Shown here: positions 35,894-45,856 of the stretch, piece by piece
How positions within the stretch are numbered: position 1 is the first letter of the stretch
Layout of the letters: every line of letters starts with the position of its first letter
Origin: JAWKSY01 sp041402125
Lineage (GTDB): Bacteria; Planctomycetota; GCA-002687715; DRQF01
Assembly: GCA_041402125.1 (NCBI GenBank)
Contig: JAWKSY010000002.1
Location: 248,001 to 312,000 of the forward strand
Reading direction: 5' to 3'
Length of the DNA: 64,000 bases
Position numbers and translations under genes: made by a program
Notes under the pieces: generated by a model
Told to the model about the DNA's origin: nothing
Databases searched by the model: none
Seen by the model: the letters and a program-made list of their open reading frames with translations, nothing else

Positions 35894-38808
35894 CTACTGC
35901 TGGGTCACGGTGACGTTGATCATGCCGCCCTCGAAGAGGGAATCGAGCGTCGTTCCGTAGCCGCCCGCCGGCAGGAACGAGAGACTGCCGCCCGGCAGGA
36001 ACCACGGCCGGGGGCCGAAGGCCGCGGTGTTCAGGTAGTCGAGGAGCACCATCCGGATCTCGAGCGTGTTGGTCGCGGCATCACGCGCCCAGGCGACCTC
36101 GAAGGGAAACGTCGAGGAGGTTCCCGGTGCGGCGAGCGGATAGGTCAGCTCGGGCACGAAGACGACGGCACCGTTCGTCGGGAAGGCCGTGACCCCGACG
36201 ATATCGACCGGGAGGATGTCGGCGCCGAGGTTGTACTTCGTCAGCGCGACGCCGGGCGCCGGCCAGGTCACGGGCGGGAAGAGGAGCATGTCGAGTCGCC
36301 ACCCGAACTTGAAGGTGATGTCGTCCGCGCGGGCGCTGTTGAAGGGATCGAATCCCGTCGTCATCGGGATGCGCAAGGTCACCCACTCCCCGGCCCGGGA
36401 GAACCGGAGCGAGTACGTGACCGTCGTCCCCGAGACCGAGTGGACGGGGAGGCCCGTCGTCTGGTCCAGCGGCTGACTCAGGTCGTAGACGTGGTTCGTC
36501 TCCAGGTTCGCGGGGAAGAGGTTGCTCAGGATGCCCGTGCCGCCGGTGTGGTAGCTTCGATATTTCGCGGGCGAGCCGTTCCTCTGCACGTTGATGTAGC
36601 CGTGTGCTCCCGCGAGCTGGGCGAGATCGTCCCTGATCAGGAGCTGCGCGATCCCTCCCGCGCCGCTGCCGCTCGATGTGTTGTCCGGTACGACCCAGGC
36701 GTTCCACGCGGAGATCCAAGCCGGATCCGATGAGGTGGTCGGCGGGTTCGTCGCGGCGTAGGTGCCGTCCGGGAGCATCGTCCCGTGGAGGCCGCCGACG
36801 ATCCAGGCCGGCGCCGCGTTCTGGAGGGAGGGAGACTGGGACGAGATGGAGCCGTCCAGATCGTAGATCGTCGCCTGGTTGACGCCGTTGGCCTTGGGAG
36901 GACCCTGTCGGAAGAAGACGGGGCGGCAAGGGGCGAGAAACGAGGTCGTCCGGATCGTGTTGCGGGGATCGACCGCCCAGGCCACGTTCTCGATCCGGTT
37001 GGTGATCGCCGCCGCGACCCGGTTGGCCCCGCTCTGCAGCGTCACGTCCTGGAAGTTCGCGAACTCCGCATCCTCGACGAAGATGACCCCGTCGTAGATC
37101 TCGAGTCCGAAGAGGCCGAGATCCCCGCCGCCGGTCCCGTTGGGCCGCACGCCGTGCTCCGGGAGGCTCCGCCCGACGAAGGTCTCGGCGGAGCTCCAGT
37201 CCGAGCCCACGTTGACCGAATCCCCGACGACGAGCACGTCGTCGAAGTGGGTCGTTCCCTGGCCGTCCACGAGGATGAATCCCGTGGTCGCCGCGTAGAT
37301 CGCGACCTGGCAGTCCGAGATGCGGACGCTGTTCCACTTGTGATAGCCGAAGTTTCGCGTGAAGAGGCCGTAGACCCCGCACTTGTAGGCCTGATAGCTC
37401 TGCGTCTCGGTGAAGAGGTAAGGCCGGACCAGGTCCGCGAAGAATCCGTGGTAGCCGCAGGAGTGCGCCTTGTTCTCATTGAACACGAATCGCGTCGCGT
37501 TCGGAGAGGTCGGCACGGCTTCGGTGAGCTGGGCCGCGGGGGGCGGGGTGCCGCCGATCTCGACGCCGTGCGGGATGAAAGGCTCGTAGGTCCCTTCGAG
37601 CCAGTAGCCGGTCCCCTCGGAACCGGCCGCCACGTTGGCGACGAGCTCGGTCTCCTGCGTCGTCAGGTAGAAGGCCGCGGCGTGGATCGGACCAGGCTTG
37701 GCGATCGCCGGGTTGAAGAGGGTCGTGATCGCGACGTTGCCGTGGAAGCGGCAGTCCCGCTCGGAACCGTTCTCCAGGTAGAAGGCCTTGTCGACGGCTC
37801 CGTAGGTCACGCAATCCTCGACATGTACCCCCATCGTCTCGTGGATGACGATGGCTCGCCAGGGGTTGTCACTGAAGGTACAGGACCTGACCAGCGCCCC
37901 CGTCGAGACACCGGCGTAGTGAAAGTGCAGCGGATAGCGTCCCGGCTGGCTCGAGTCACCGAGACCGGAGAAGGCCACGCCTTCCAGGTGAACGGACGGC
38001 GCGGCTCCCGTGATCGGCGTCGAGGTCGGTGCCGCCTGGAGGCCGATCCGGACGTGGGCCGGACCGTCGACGGGTTGGGCATTGATCTCGATCGGTCGGT
38101 TGAGACGGGCGACCTCCGCCGCGATGGGGTGGGACTTCGAGGAGGCCAGGGCGCGAGCTCCCCGACGAAGTGGAGGTAGCTCGCGGCGTGGTCGAGACCG
38201 TAGGTGGTCATGCCCGTCAGCGGCGTGACCGACTGGATGATGAAGGTCTCGGCCTGCCGGCAATCGTAGTCGGTCGACGCGACGACGATCCGATCGCCGA
38301 TGGTCCAGCCCGGGTTTCCGATCACGGTCGCGCTCGTGGCCGAGACGGCGAGGGACGTCTGGAGCGTCGTGTGCGATGAAGCGGAACCGAGGGTCGCGAC
38401 CATCTCGATCGCTCCGCCGTACTCCACTCCGAGAAGTCCCGGATTGCCGGAGTCCGCATGGAGGGTGATGGACGCCCGACCGGGAAAGGGCGTGGTCGCG
38501 GTTCCCACCTCGAGGCGGCCGCCGTTGCGGACCCTCAGATCGGTCGCGCCGAGCTGGCGGATCGCGGGGGCGGTCGCCGCGCCGAAGACGAGGGTCCCGT
38601 CGATTCCCACCGCGCCGAGCGCGGGGACGTCGACGTCCAACGTGACGACGTGGCCGGCGGCGATGGTGACGTCACCGGCCGTGGGCGGCGTGCCGCCCCA
38701 GGTCGCGCTGTTGCTCCAGTTGCCGCTGGCGACGGAGGTGACCTGCCCGTGTACGGGCAGGAGGAAGACGCCGATCAGAACGGCGATGGCGGGGAGGCTG
38801 ATTCGCAT
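35894..38808 (-). CDS. Secreted G8-domain / parallel beta-helix protein, CEMIP-like (one frame break)
   Basis: ATG 38808 starts a signal peptide (ISLPAIAVLIGVFLLPVHGQ). The G8 domain (about 25-140) shows GNWSNSATWGGTPPTAGDV and VTLDVDVPALGAVGIDGTL. The frame breaks near 38155 and resumes at RALASSKSHPIAAEVARLNR. The beta-helix then shows the CEMIP/TMEM2/fibrocystin pattern: YPLHFHYAGVSTGALVRSC, NPWRAIVIHETMGVHVEDC and DKAFYLENGSERDCRFHGN. A long beta-rich C-terminal region ends in GGMINVTVTQQ. The total is about 970 residues. In animals CEMIP degrades hyaluronan; here a role in binding or cleaving an extracellular polysaccharide is inferred only. Confidence 0.78.
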
Positions 38809-39008
38809 GGACGGTCCTTCTCGAGGGATCCCTCGACCCGTTCGAGCCGAGGCGGATACATCGGGAAGGTCGTCCGCGATGGCGCACGTCGACGGGGCGA
38901 CCGCGGACGGTCACCCCGAGCCTCCTTCCCTCATGGAACCCGAGGCCCATCGCTGGTGAATCGACGGCAGAAATCCGGGTCGGGGCGGAGGCGTCGAGCC
39001 GACGGAGA

Positions 39009-39611
39009 TCAGTCGGGGACGGGTGAGCGGCGACGCAGCGCGATCGAGCCGTAGGCGCCGTCCGACCAGTTCACGCCCACGACCTCCCAGTCGCGCGTGG
39101 CGAGCGCCTCGTGGACCGCGTCGAGGACGCCCGGGTGCCAGGGATCGTAGTCCTCGAAGACGACGAGGCCGCGCGAGGTGAGGTGGGGGGTGAAGCGTCG
39201 GAAGTCGTTCGCGACGCCCTCGTAGCTGTGGTCGCCGTCGATGTGGAGGACGTCGATCGGCGTCTCCCAGGGGAGCTCTCGGGAGTCACCGCGCAGCAGC
39301 GCGACGAAGCGATCGAGGCCGTACTCCTCCATCCGGCCGCGCGCCTCCTCGTAGGTGTCGAGTCCGTCCTGCTCCCAGCTCGGCGTGCCGGTGAAGAGGT
39401 CGAGGCCGTAGACGCGGTCGAAGCCGCGCTTGCGCGCCGCCATGGAGAGGAAGACCGTCGAGCAGCCCTTGAAGACGCCGATCTCGAGGGCGACGCCGCT
39501 CTCGCGATGGCCGTGCCGCAGGACCATGTCGTGCAGGAACCTCATGCGGGTGAGGTTCTGCATGTCGTCGAAGGGGGGCAACGGGAAGTCGAAGCCGCTC
39601 TCGTCGTTCAT
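39009..39611 (-). CDS. Class I SAM-dependent methyltransferase (Methyltransf_24 type)
   Basis: This 200-residue cytoplasmic enzyme starts at ATG 39611. The SAM-binding loop is VALEIGVFKGCSTVFLS, the acidic strand end VYGLDLF, and the catalytic/metal strand DVLHIDGDHSYEGV, as in cephalosporin hydroxylase/TylF-like methyltransferases. FEDYDPWHPGVLDAV follows. Such enzymes modify sugars or secondary metabolites and often lie near glycosyltransferase genes, as here (40372 and 43517, opposite strand). The acceptor is unknown. Confidence 0.85.
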   Translation of the reverse strand: MNDESGFDFPLPPFDDMQNLTRMRFLHDMVLRHGHRESGVALEIGVFKGCSTVFLSMAARKRGFDRVYGLDLFTGTPSWEQDGLDTYEEARGRMEEYGLDRFVALLRGDSRELPWETPIDVLHIDGDHSYEGVANDFRRFTPHLTSRGLVVFEDYDPWHPGVLDAVHEALATRDWEVVGVNWSDGAYGSIALRRRSPVPD

Positions 39612-39684
39612 CGCCGCGATCCTCCCGGTTCCGGACCCTCGCGATCCTAACCGGGAGACTGGACAGGGCGAGCCGGAAGGGGGA

Positions 39685-40140
39685 TCAGCCCTTCTCGCGG
39701 AACTTGCCGTGGCCCTTGCCCTCGTAGGCCTTGATCGTGTTCACGAGCTTCTTGGCCTTCGGCAGCTTGCCGTTGATCACCGCGATCTCGAGGTCGAGGA
39801 CCACCTTCAGGGCCTCGATGTTCATCTCGCGGTACTCGCGGAGCAGCTTCTCCTTGTCCTTCCCCTCGAGCTTCTCGGCCTTGTGGGGCTCGGCGATCTT
39901 GCAGTCCATGAAGGCCTTCTCGAGCTTCAGGACCTCCTCGAGGCTCTCCTTCACCTTGTCCTTCTCGCCCACGATCTCGGTGAGCTTCTCGAGGGACTCC
40001 TCGATGGTCTTCATCGCGCGATCGATGTCCTTGCCGGCGTCATGCGGCGCGCCCATGGCGGCGGAGCGGGGACCGGGGACGAGGGCCAGCGCCAGGGCGG
40101 CGACGACGATCAGGGCGGGGGCGAGGAGGCGAGAGCTCAT
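39685..40140 (-). CDS. Periplasmic four-helix protein, cytochrome b562-like
   Basis: ATG 40140, with a GGAG site upstream, starts 151 residues with a signal peptide (LLAPALIVVAALALALVPGP). The mature part is an amphipathic helical bundle rich in Lys/Glu. Two positions match the haem ligands of cytochrome b562: M43 in IDRAMKTIEESLEKL and H144 in IKAYEGKGHGKFRE. Their separation (101) is close to that in E. coli b562 (95). There is no CxxCH, so haem, if bound, would be non-covalent. It could also be a haemless CpxP/b562-fold protein. Confidence 0.65.
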   Translation of the reverse strand: MSSRLLAPALIVVAALALALVPGPRSAAMGAPHDAGKDIDRAMKTIEESLEKLTEIVGEKDKVKESLEEVLKLEKAFMDCKIAEPHKAEKLEGKDKEKLLREYREMNIEALKVVLDLEIAVINGKLPKAKKLVNTIKAYEGKGHGKFREKG

Positions 40141-40371
40141 GGATCCATCTCCGGAGGGTGGGGCGCGACGGCCATCGCGCGGCGGCCGCGATTGTCGGGG
40201 GCCGCGCACCGCCCGGCAAGGAAGTTCGGGGTCTCGGGTGATGTTTCGCAAGCCCTTCGCATGAAAAGGCTTGAGCGAGTCGACTCCCCTCATCTCGACG
40301 CCGACTGCATGAACATGCGCCCGACGGCCGATAAGGACCGAGGAATCCCGGGCTCCGAGGGGGGAAGCTGT

Positions 40372-43300
40372 ATGTCCGTCGCGAACGTCGCCGTCGACTC
40401 TCTCGCGTGGTTGCGCGCGAACCGCGCCGCGCCCGGAGGCGTCGTCGTCACCTCGCGGCGACCGCGTCCCTACCCTGAGGTTACCGGTTACTGGATCCCG
40501 ACCCTGCTCCGCGAGGGCGAGACCGGGATCGCGCTCGACTTCGCGCGCTGGCTCCTCTCCGCGCAGCGCCCCGACGGGTCCTTCGCGGATCCGGAGGGCG
40601 TCGAGTCCTACGCCTTCGACACCGGTCAGGTCGTGCGCGGCCTCGTGGCGATCCTCGATCACCTGCCGGAGGCGGAGGACGCGATGCGCCGCGCCTGCGA
40701 CTGGCTCGTCGGGTCGGCGGAGGCGAGCGGTCGACTCCGCGTCCCGGAGTCGCCGGACGCCTGGGACATGGGACGCCGCGGTCGCGTCAGCGAGGGGAAT
40801 CACCTCTACGTGCTGCCCGGCCTGGCCGCCGCGGCCGAGCGCCTCGACGAGCCGCGCTGGGCGCGCTTCGTCCGCCGCAGCCGCGACTGGTACCTCGCGA
40901 ACGTGCCCGTCCTCGACGCCGCGCGGCCGGAGATGATCACCCACTTCTTCTGCTACATCCAGGAGGCGCTCTTCGACCTCGGCGCGACCGACGAGGCCGC
41001 GCGGGGCATGCGCCAGCTCGCCGAGCGACAGCGCGACTCGGGAGCGCTGCCCGCCTACGCCGACTGCTCGTGGATCTGCAGTCCGGGCACCTTTCAGGCC
41101 GCGATCGTCTGGGACAAGCTCGGCGATCGCGAGCGCGCCCGTCGCACGGTCGAGTTCATGGAAGGATTCGTCAACGCTTCCGGCGGCTTCTACGGCTCCT
41201 ACGGACCCGAGGCGGACTACTTCCCGGCCGAGGAGCCGAGCTGGGCCTCGAAGTTCCATCTCGACGCGCGCGCGCGCATCGAGGGGCGAGAGGACACGAC
41301 GGTTCCCGTCGCCGGGGCGGTCGCCGCATCGCGCGCGGAGAGACCCCGTCGCGACCGCGACGCGGCGAAGTCCGCCGTTCGCGCCGGGAATCCGCGGGCG
41401 CCGCGCCGGCTCGTCGTCGTGCCCAGCGACCCGCTCCGGGCCTACGTCGACGCGGGCTATCCCGACCTCACGGGGTACTTCAACCCGGAGGGCTGGTTCG
41501 ACGAGGTCTACGCGCTCGCCTGGCACGAGACGGAGGAGCACGAGCTCTACGGCGTGAAGGTCATCCCGACCCGGCCCGAGGACTTCGCGCGCCGCGTCCG
41601 CGAGCTCGGCGCCCACTGCATCCGGGCCTACGATCTGCCCGCCGGCCGCTACGCGGGACGCGAACTCGTCCCGGGCGTGCCGTTGATCGTCTCCGTCCAC
41701 GACACCGACGTGCGCCGCTTCGAGCCGGGGCTGCCCCCGGCCGATCTCTTCCTCGCGGTGAGCGGCGCGGTCGAGGATCGCCTGCGGGAGTTCGGCGCGC
41801 GCGGGGAGCGGATCCAGCGCCTGCCCAACCGCGTCGATCTGGACGTGTTCCGACCGATCGACGACGAGGAGGGCCGCCGGGCCTTCGCGCAGCGCTTCCC
41901 CGGACGCCATCGCATCCTCCACGTCGGCCGGAAGACCGAGCAGAAGAACATCGAGACCGTCCTGCGGGCCCTCGCCGCGGCCGGGGAGGGTCACGTCGGA
42001 ATCTTCGTCGGGCGCGGCGACGACGGTCCCTATCGCGCGCTCGCCGCCGAGCTCGGGATCTCCGACCGCTGCCACTGGGTCGAGTCCGTACCGAACGCCG
42101 AGCTCGCCGCCTGGTACTCCTTCGCGGATTGTCTCTGCGTGCCGAGCCTCTGGGAGGGATTCGGGATCGTCTTCATCGAGGCGATGGCCTGCGGCGCTCC
42201 GGTCCTCACCAGCGACATCCGACCGATGAACGAGTTCATCGAGGACGGCCGTTCCGGCCTTCTCCTCCGCGACCCGCATGACGCGGAGGAGCTCGCGGCG
42301 CGGATCCGGCTCGTCTGCGCGAGCGCGCCCGTTCGCGAGCGACTCGCGGTCGGTGCCCGCCGTGCCGCGGCCCGCTTCGATCGTCGCCGCATCGATCGCG
42401 AGGAGTCGGATCACTACCGCGAGGCGGTCGAGCGTCGCGCCGCCCGCCCCCCGATCGCTGTCGTCGGGCCGCGTCCGCTCGAGGTCGTCCCCGTGTCACT
42501 GTCCGACTCCCCGCTCGAGATCGCGCGCCTCCGCCGCGAGGACGAGGAGGACTGGACCTCGGTCGTGGAGACCTCGCCCGACGCCTTCTTCTTCCACTCC
42601 TGGCGGGCGCAACTCCTCAACGAGGAGGCCTGGCCGAGCGAGACGCTCAGCTTCGTGGTGCGGCAGGACGGTCGACCGCTCGCGGTCTGTCCGCTCCAGC
42701 GCTGGCGCGACCGTCCCGAGATCGGCTGGTCGAACATCATGGGCCCGGGCGGACCGGCGCTGCGCGGCGATCTCGCCCCGGCCGACCGGGAGGCGCTGCT
42801 CGGCGCCATCGACCGCGTGCTCGACGGGTTCCTCGCTCCGGGAGGGCTCGAGGAACTGAAGCTCATCCTGCCGCCGACGGCGCCGTCGTCGCGTCTCTGC
42901 TGGCGAACGGGGGAGAACCCGCTCGCGGCGCGCGGCTTCACGGACGGCTCGACCCTGACGAGCGTCGTCCCGCTCGGCCGCGAGCTCGAGGCGATCTGGC
43001 GCGACCTCCATCCGAGCTATCGCCGCGACATCCGCCGCGCGCGCAAGAACGGCCTCGAGGCGTCGCGCGCGGAGGCCACCGCGGCCGACCTCGACGCCTA
43101 CTACGCGCTCCACGTCGAGACCTACCGCCGGACCGGCGTGACGCCGCACCCGCGGGCCTACTTCGAGGGCATCTTCCGCCACTTCGTCGCGTCCGGCGCG
43201 ACCCGGATCTGGTTCGCGCGACGCGAGGGCCGCGTCATCGGCGCCGCGAACGTGGCGGAGTGGGGCGATTCCTCGCTCTACTGGACGGGCGCGTACTCGG

Positions 43301-43524
43301 CCGAGGGCCTCGAGCACGAGGCGGCCAAGCTCCTGCAGTGGACGGCGATCGAGTCGCTCCACGCGCGCGGCATCCTCTACCACGAGACCGGCGAGGTCTT
43401 CCCCGAGGCCGATCCCGCCTCGAAGGAGGCCGGGCTCACGCTCTTCAAGCGCCGCTTCGGCGGCAATCTCGTCCCCTTCTTCCGCGGCTCGCGCCGCCGC
43501 CCTTCGGAGCCGGACCGTGGCTGA
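40372..43524 (+). CDS. Three-domain protein: alpha/alpha toroid + GT4 glycosyltransferase + FemAB-like GNAT
   Basis: ATG 40372 gives 1050 residues; ATG 40261 is an in-frame alternative with a non-coding look. Residues about 10-300 form a toroid of the terpene-cyclase/glycosidase type (FARWLLSAQRPDGSFADPEG; GNHLYVLPGLAAAAERL). Residues about 345-690 are a GT4 glycosyltransferase: HRILHVGRKTEQKNIETVL and the EX7E motif EGFGIVFIEAMACGAPVL. Residues about 705-1050 are a FemAB/BioF2-like GNAT: WRDLHPSYRRDIRRARKNG and FARREGRVIGAANVAEWG. Cytoplasmic glycan or amino-acyl transfer to a surface polymer is inferred. The stop overlaps the next GTG by 8 bases. Confidence 0.85.
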   Translation: MSVANVAVDSLAWLRANRAAPGGVVVTSRRPRPYPEVTGYWIPTLLREGETGIALDFARWLLSAQRPDGSFADPEGVESYAFDTGQVVRGLVAILDHLPEAEDAMRRACDWLVGSAEASGRLRVPESPDAWDMGRRGRVSEGNHLYVLPGLAAAAERLDEPRWARFVRRSRDWYLANVPVLDAARPEMITHFFCYIQEALFDLGATDEAARGMRQLAERQRDSGALPAYADCSWICSPGTFQAAIVWDKLGDRERARRTVEFMEGFVNASGGFYGSYGPEADYFPAEEPSWASKFHLDARARIEGREDTTVPVAGAVAASRAERPRRDRDAAKSAVRAGNPRAPRRLVVVPSDPLRAYVDAGYPDLTGYFNPEGWFDEVYALAWHETEEHELYGVKVIPTRPEDFARRVRELGAHCIRAYDLPAGRYAGRELVPGVPLIVSVHDTDVRRFEPGLPPADLFLAVSGAVEDRLREFGARGERIQRLPNRVDLDVFRPIDDEEGRRAFAQRFPGRHRILHVGRKTEQKNIETVLRALAAAGEGHVGIFVGRGDDGPYRALAAELGISDRCHWVESVPNAELAAWYSFADCLCVPSLWEGFGIVFIEAMACGAPVLTSDIRPMNEFIEDGRSGLLLRDPHDAEELAARIRLVCASAPVRERLAVGARRAAARFDRRRIDREESDHYREAVERRAARPPIAVVGPRPLEVVPVSLSDSPLEIARLRREDEEDWTSVVETSPDAFFFHSWRAQLLNEEAWPSETLSFVVRQDGRPLAVCPLQRWRDRPEIGWSNIMGPGGPALRGDLAPADREALLGAIDRVLDGFLAPGGLEELKLILPPTAPSSRLCWRTGENPLAARGFTDGSTLTSVVPLGRELEAIWRDLHPSYRRDIRRARKNGLEASRAEATAADLDAYYALHVETYRRTGVTPHPRAYFEGIFRHFVASGATRIWFARREGRVIGAANVAEWGDSSLYWTGAYSAEGLEHEAAKLLQWTAIESLHARGILYHETGEVFPEADPASKEAGLTLFKRRFGGNLVPFFRGSRRRPSEPDRG

Positions 43525-45473
43525 CAACCGCGAGATCTTCCGCCGCCTCTACCACGGCCGACAGTACGCCGGCGCCGAGGGAGACGGCTACTTCCCGGAG
43601 CTCATCCGGACGCGCCTCGCGGAGCTCATGAAGCTGCCGCCGGGCGCGCGCATCCTCGACGTCGGCTGCGGGAACGGCTCCTTCCTCCTGCCGCTGCTCG
43701 AGGCCGGCTACGTCGTCACGGGACTCGACTGCAGCCCGCCGATCCTCGAGGAGCTGCGGCAGCGCGCCCTCGAGCGCGGCCTCGCGCCGGAACGACTGCA
43801 TCTCATCGCGGGCGACGCCTGCGAGCTCCCCTTCGACGACGCGTCCTTCGACGCGGTGTGCTCCTTCGCGACGCTCTACGCGGTCCCCGAGCTCGACCGC
43901 GCGCTGGCGGAGTTCGCGCGCGTGCTCGTCCCCGGGGGGCGGGCCCACTTCGATCTCGGACTGCGCGACAGCCTGAACGATCTCGAGGCCCGACGGGCGG
44001 TCGACGCCATCGAGCCCTGTCACCTCGACGCCGATGCGATGCTCGCCGCGATCCGCGACGCCGGACTCGTCGCGACCTCGGCGCGTCAGTTCCAGTTCCT
44101 GCCGGGATGGGGCGGGGCGACGCCGCGCGTGCGCGACGAGATCGTCCCGGTCCTCACCTCCCGGTTCTCCCGACTCCGCGACGGCCGCATGCTCGACGAG
44201 GCGGTCTCGTCGAGCTGGTTCGCGCGGCGCCACGCCTTCCGCTGGGTCTTCGAGGCCGTGCGCGGCCGGGCGACGCCCTGGACTCCGGCGCCGGCGCCGG
44301 GCGCGACCGAGATCGCGGATCGACGGTCGCCCGAACGTCGAGCGGAGCGCGAGGCCGCGGCCGGACTCGCGGACACCGCCGGCGCCGCCGCCGCGGCGAC
44401 GGCGCTCTGCGAGCTCCTCGCGCGAGATCCGGAGGACACCGACACGCTCCTCGCCCTCGCCGCGCTTCTCGACGGACCGGAGGAGCGGGCGCTCGTCGCG
44501 CGCTACCGCGCCGAATGGGAGTCGGAGGTCCGGCGGATCATGCGGGTCGACCCCCGCGTCGCCGTCTCGCCGGAGGCGCCGCCCTCCGCGGACCGCGCGC
44601 CGCGCGTCAGCGTGATCCTCCCGACCTACAACCAGGCCGCCTGGCTCCCCGGCGCGATCCGCAGCGTGCTCGAGCAGACCTTCGAGGATCTCGAGCTCGT
44701 CATCGTCGACGACGGCTCGACGGACGAGACGCCGCGGATCCTCGCCGAGCTGCGCGATCCCCGCGTGCGCGTCATCCATCAGGCGAACGCCCGGCTCCCG
44801 CGGGCCCTCAACCGCGGCTTCGCGGAGGCGCGCGGCGAGTACCTCACCTGGACGAGTTCCGACAACGCGCTCGCGCCGACGATGCTCGAACGCCTCGTCG
44901 CCGCGCTCGACGGCCGACCGGAGTGCGGACTCGCCGCCTGCCACTTCTCCTGGATCGACGAGGCGGGGCACTTCCTGCGCCTCACCCGCGATCAGGACCT
45001 CTCCTATCGCTCCTTCCTCGTGCTCAACCCCGGGCTCGCGGGCTTCCTCTACCGCGCCGATCTGGCGCGCGAGGTCGGTCCCTACGATCCCCGGGCTCGA
45101 GGGCGCGGAGGACTGGGACATGTGGCTGCGCCTGGTCGAGCGGGCGCCGGCGGTGCTGGTGCCGGAGGTGCTCTACCACTACCGCACGCACGGCGAGAGC
45201 ATGACCGCGCGCATCCCGGATCGCGTCGCGGCGGCGAGCCGCGAGGTGCATCGCCGTGGGCTCGAGCGCGCGCAAGGATCCCTCGATCTCGCGCGTCTCT
45301 ATCCGGAGCTCGGCGCCGATCCCGCGCCGGAGGAGATCGCGGCGGCCTGCCGCGACTTCGCGGCCCGGCTCGCGCGCTCGCCCTTCGCCCGGGAGGGGCT
45401 CGCCGAGCGCTTCCTCGCCGCGGCGGAGGAGCAGGAGATGGTCGGCGCGGCGGGAATTTCTCCCGCCCGTTGA
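43517..45473 (+). CDS. Methyltransferase-GT2 glycosyltransferase fusion (one frame break)
   Basis: GTG 43517 overlaps the previous stop. Residues about 1-250 are a class I methyltransferase (ARILDVGCGNGSFLLPLLEAG; FDDASFDAVCSFATLYAV). After an Ala/Arg-rich linker a GT2 domain starts near 363: RVSVILPTYNQAAWLPGAIR and LVIVDDGSTDETPRIL, then EDWDMWLRLVERAP. The frame breaks near 45093, between VGPYDP and EDWDMW. The second frame runs to TGA 45471-45473. About 650 residues in all. With the upstream three-domain protein it makes a two-gene glycan-modification unit. The acceptor is unknown. Confidence 0.83.
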
Positions 45474-45856
45474 CAGCCGCTCCCGGCGGGACGAAACTCG
45501 GACGCGTTCGCCGCGAGGGGTCGCGGCGCGCTTCGCGAGGTTCGTGAAGTCTTCATCCGACGCGTCGCGCCATCGGGCGGAGGTGCGGCGTGGGATGGGG
45601 ATCGGCCACCGGCCGCGGCCCTCACGCTCCCGATCGGAAATCTCCGGTCGGATTCCCCGAACGCGATCTGCGGCTCCGGCCGCGCGGCGGCCCTCGGTCA
45701 CCGCGCGCGTGGGCTACCCGTTCGCGTTCGTCCTCGATCATCGGCAGTCCTCGACCGGGCGCTCCCATTTGGCGGAGCGGCGCGGCGGAGGGCCCGTAGC
45801 ACCGGGACGCGAGGTCCGGTTCCGGGACCGCATCGCGACGAGAGAAGGAGAATACC
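45474..45856. other. 383-bp intergenic region
   Basis: I see no gene, repeat or strong hairpin. The end carries a ribosome site (AGAAGGAGAATACC) for the GTG at 45857. A promoter for the TPR/Tol cluster must lie here, but no clear -10/-35 pair was found. Confidence 0.4.

Noticed and set aside
38820..38870. tRNA-like segment with GTTCGAGCC
   Set aside because: No acceptor, D or anticodon stems can be drawn around it.
39685..42414. A 909-codon minus-strand frame opposite the toroid-GT4 gene
   Set aside because: Only its last 151 codons (39685-40140) look coding; the rest is Arg/Asp/Glu-rich shadow of the plus-strand gene, which has clear GT4 motifs.
45474..45856. Riboswitch or small RNA in the gap before the TPR gene
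   Set aside because: No known riboswitch core, conserved hairpin or terminator was recognised; the region looks like plain GC-rich intergenic DNA.
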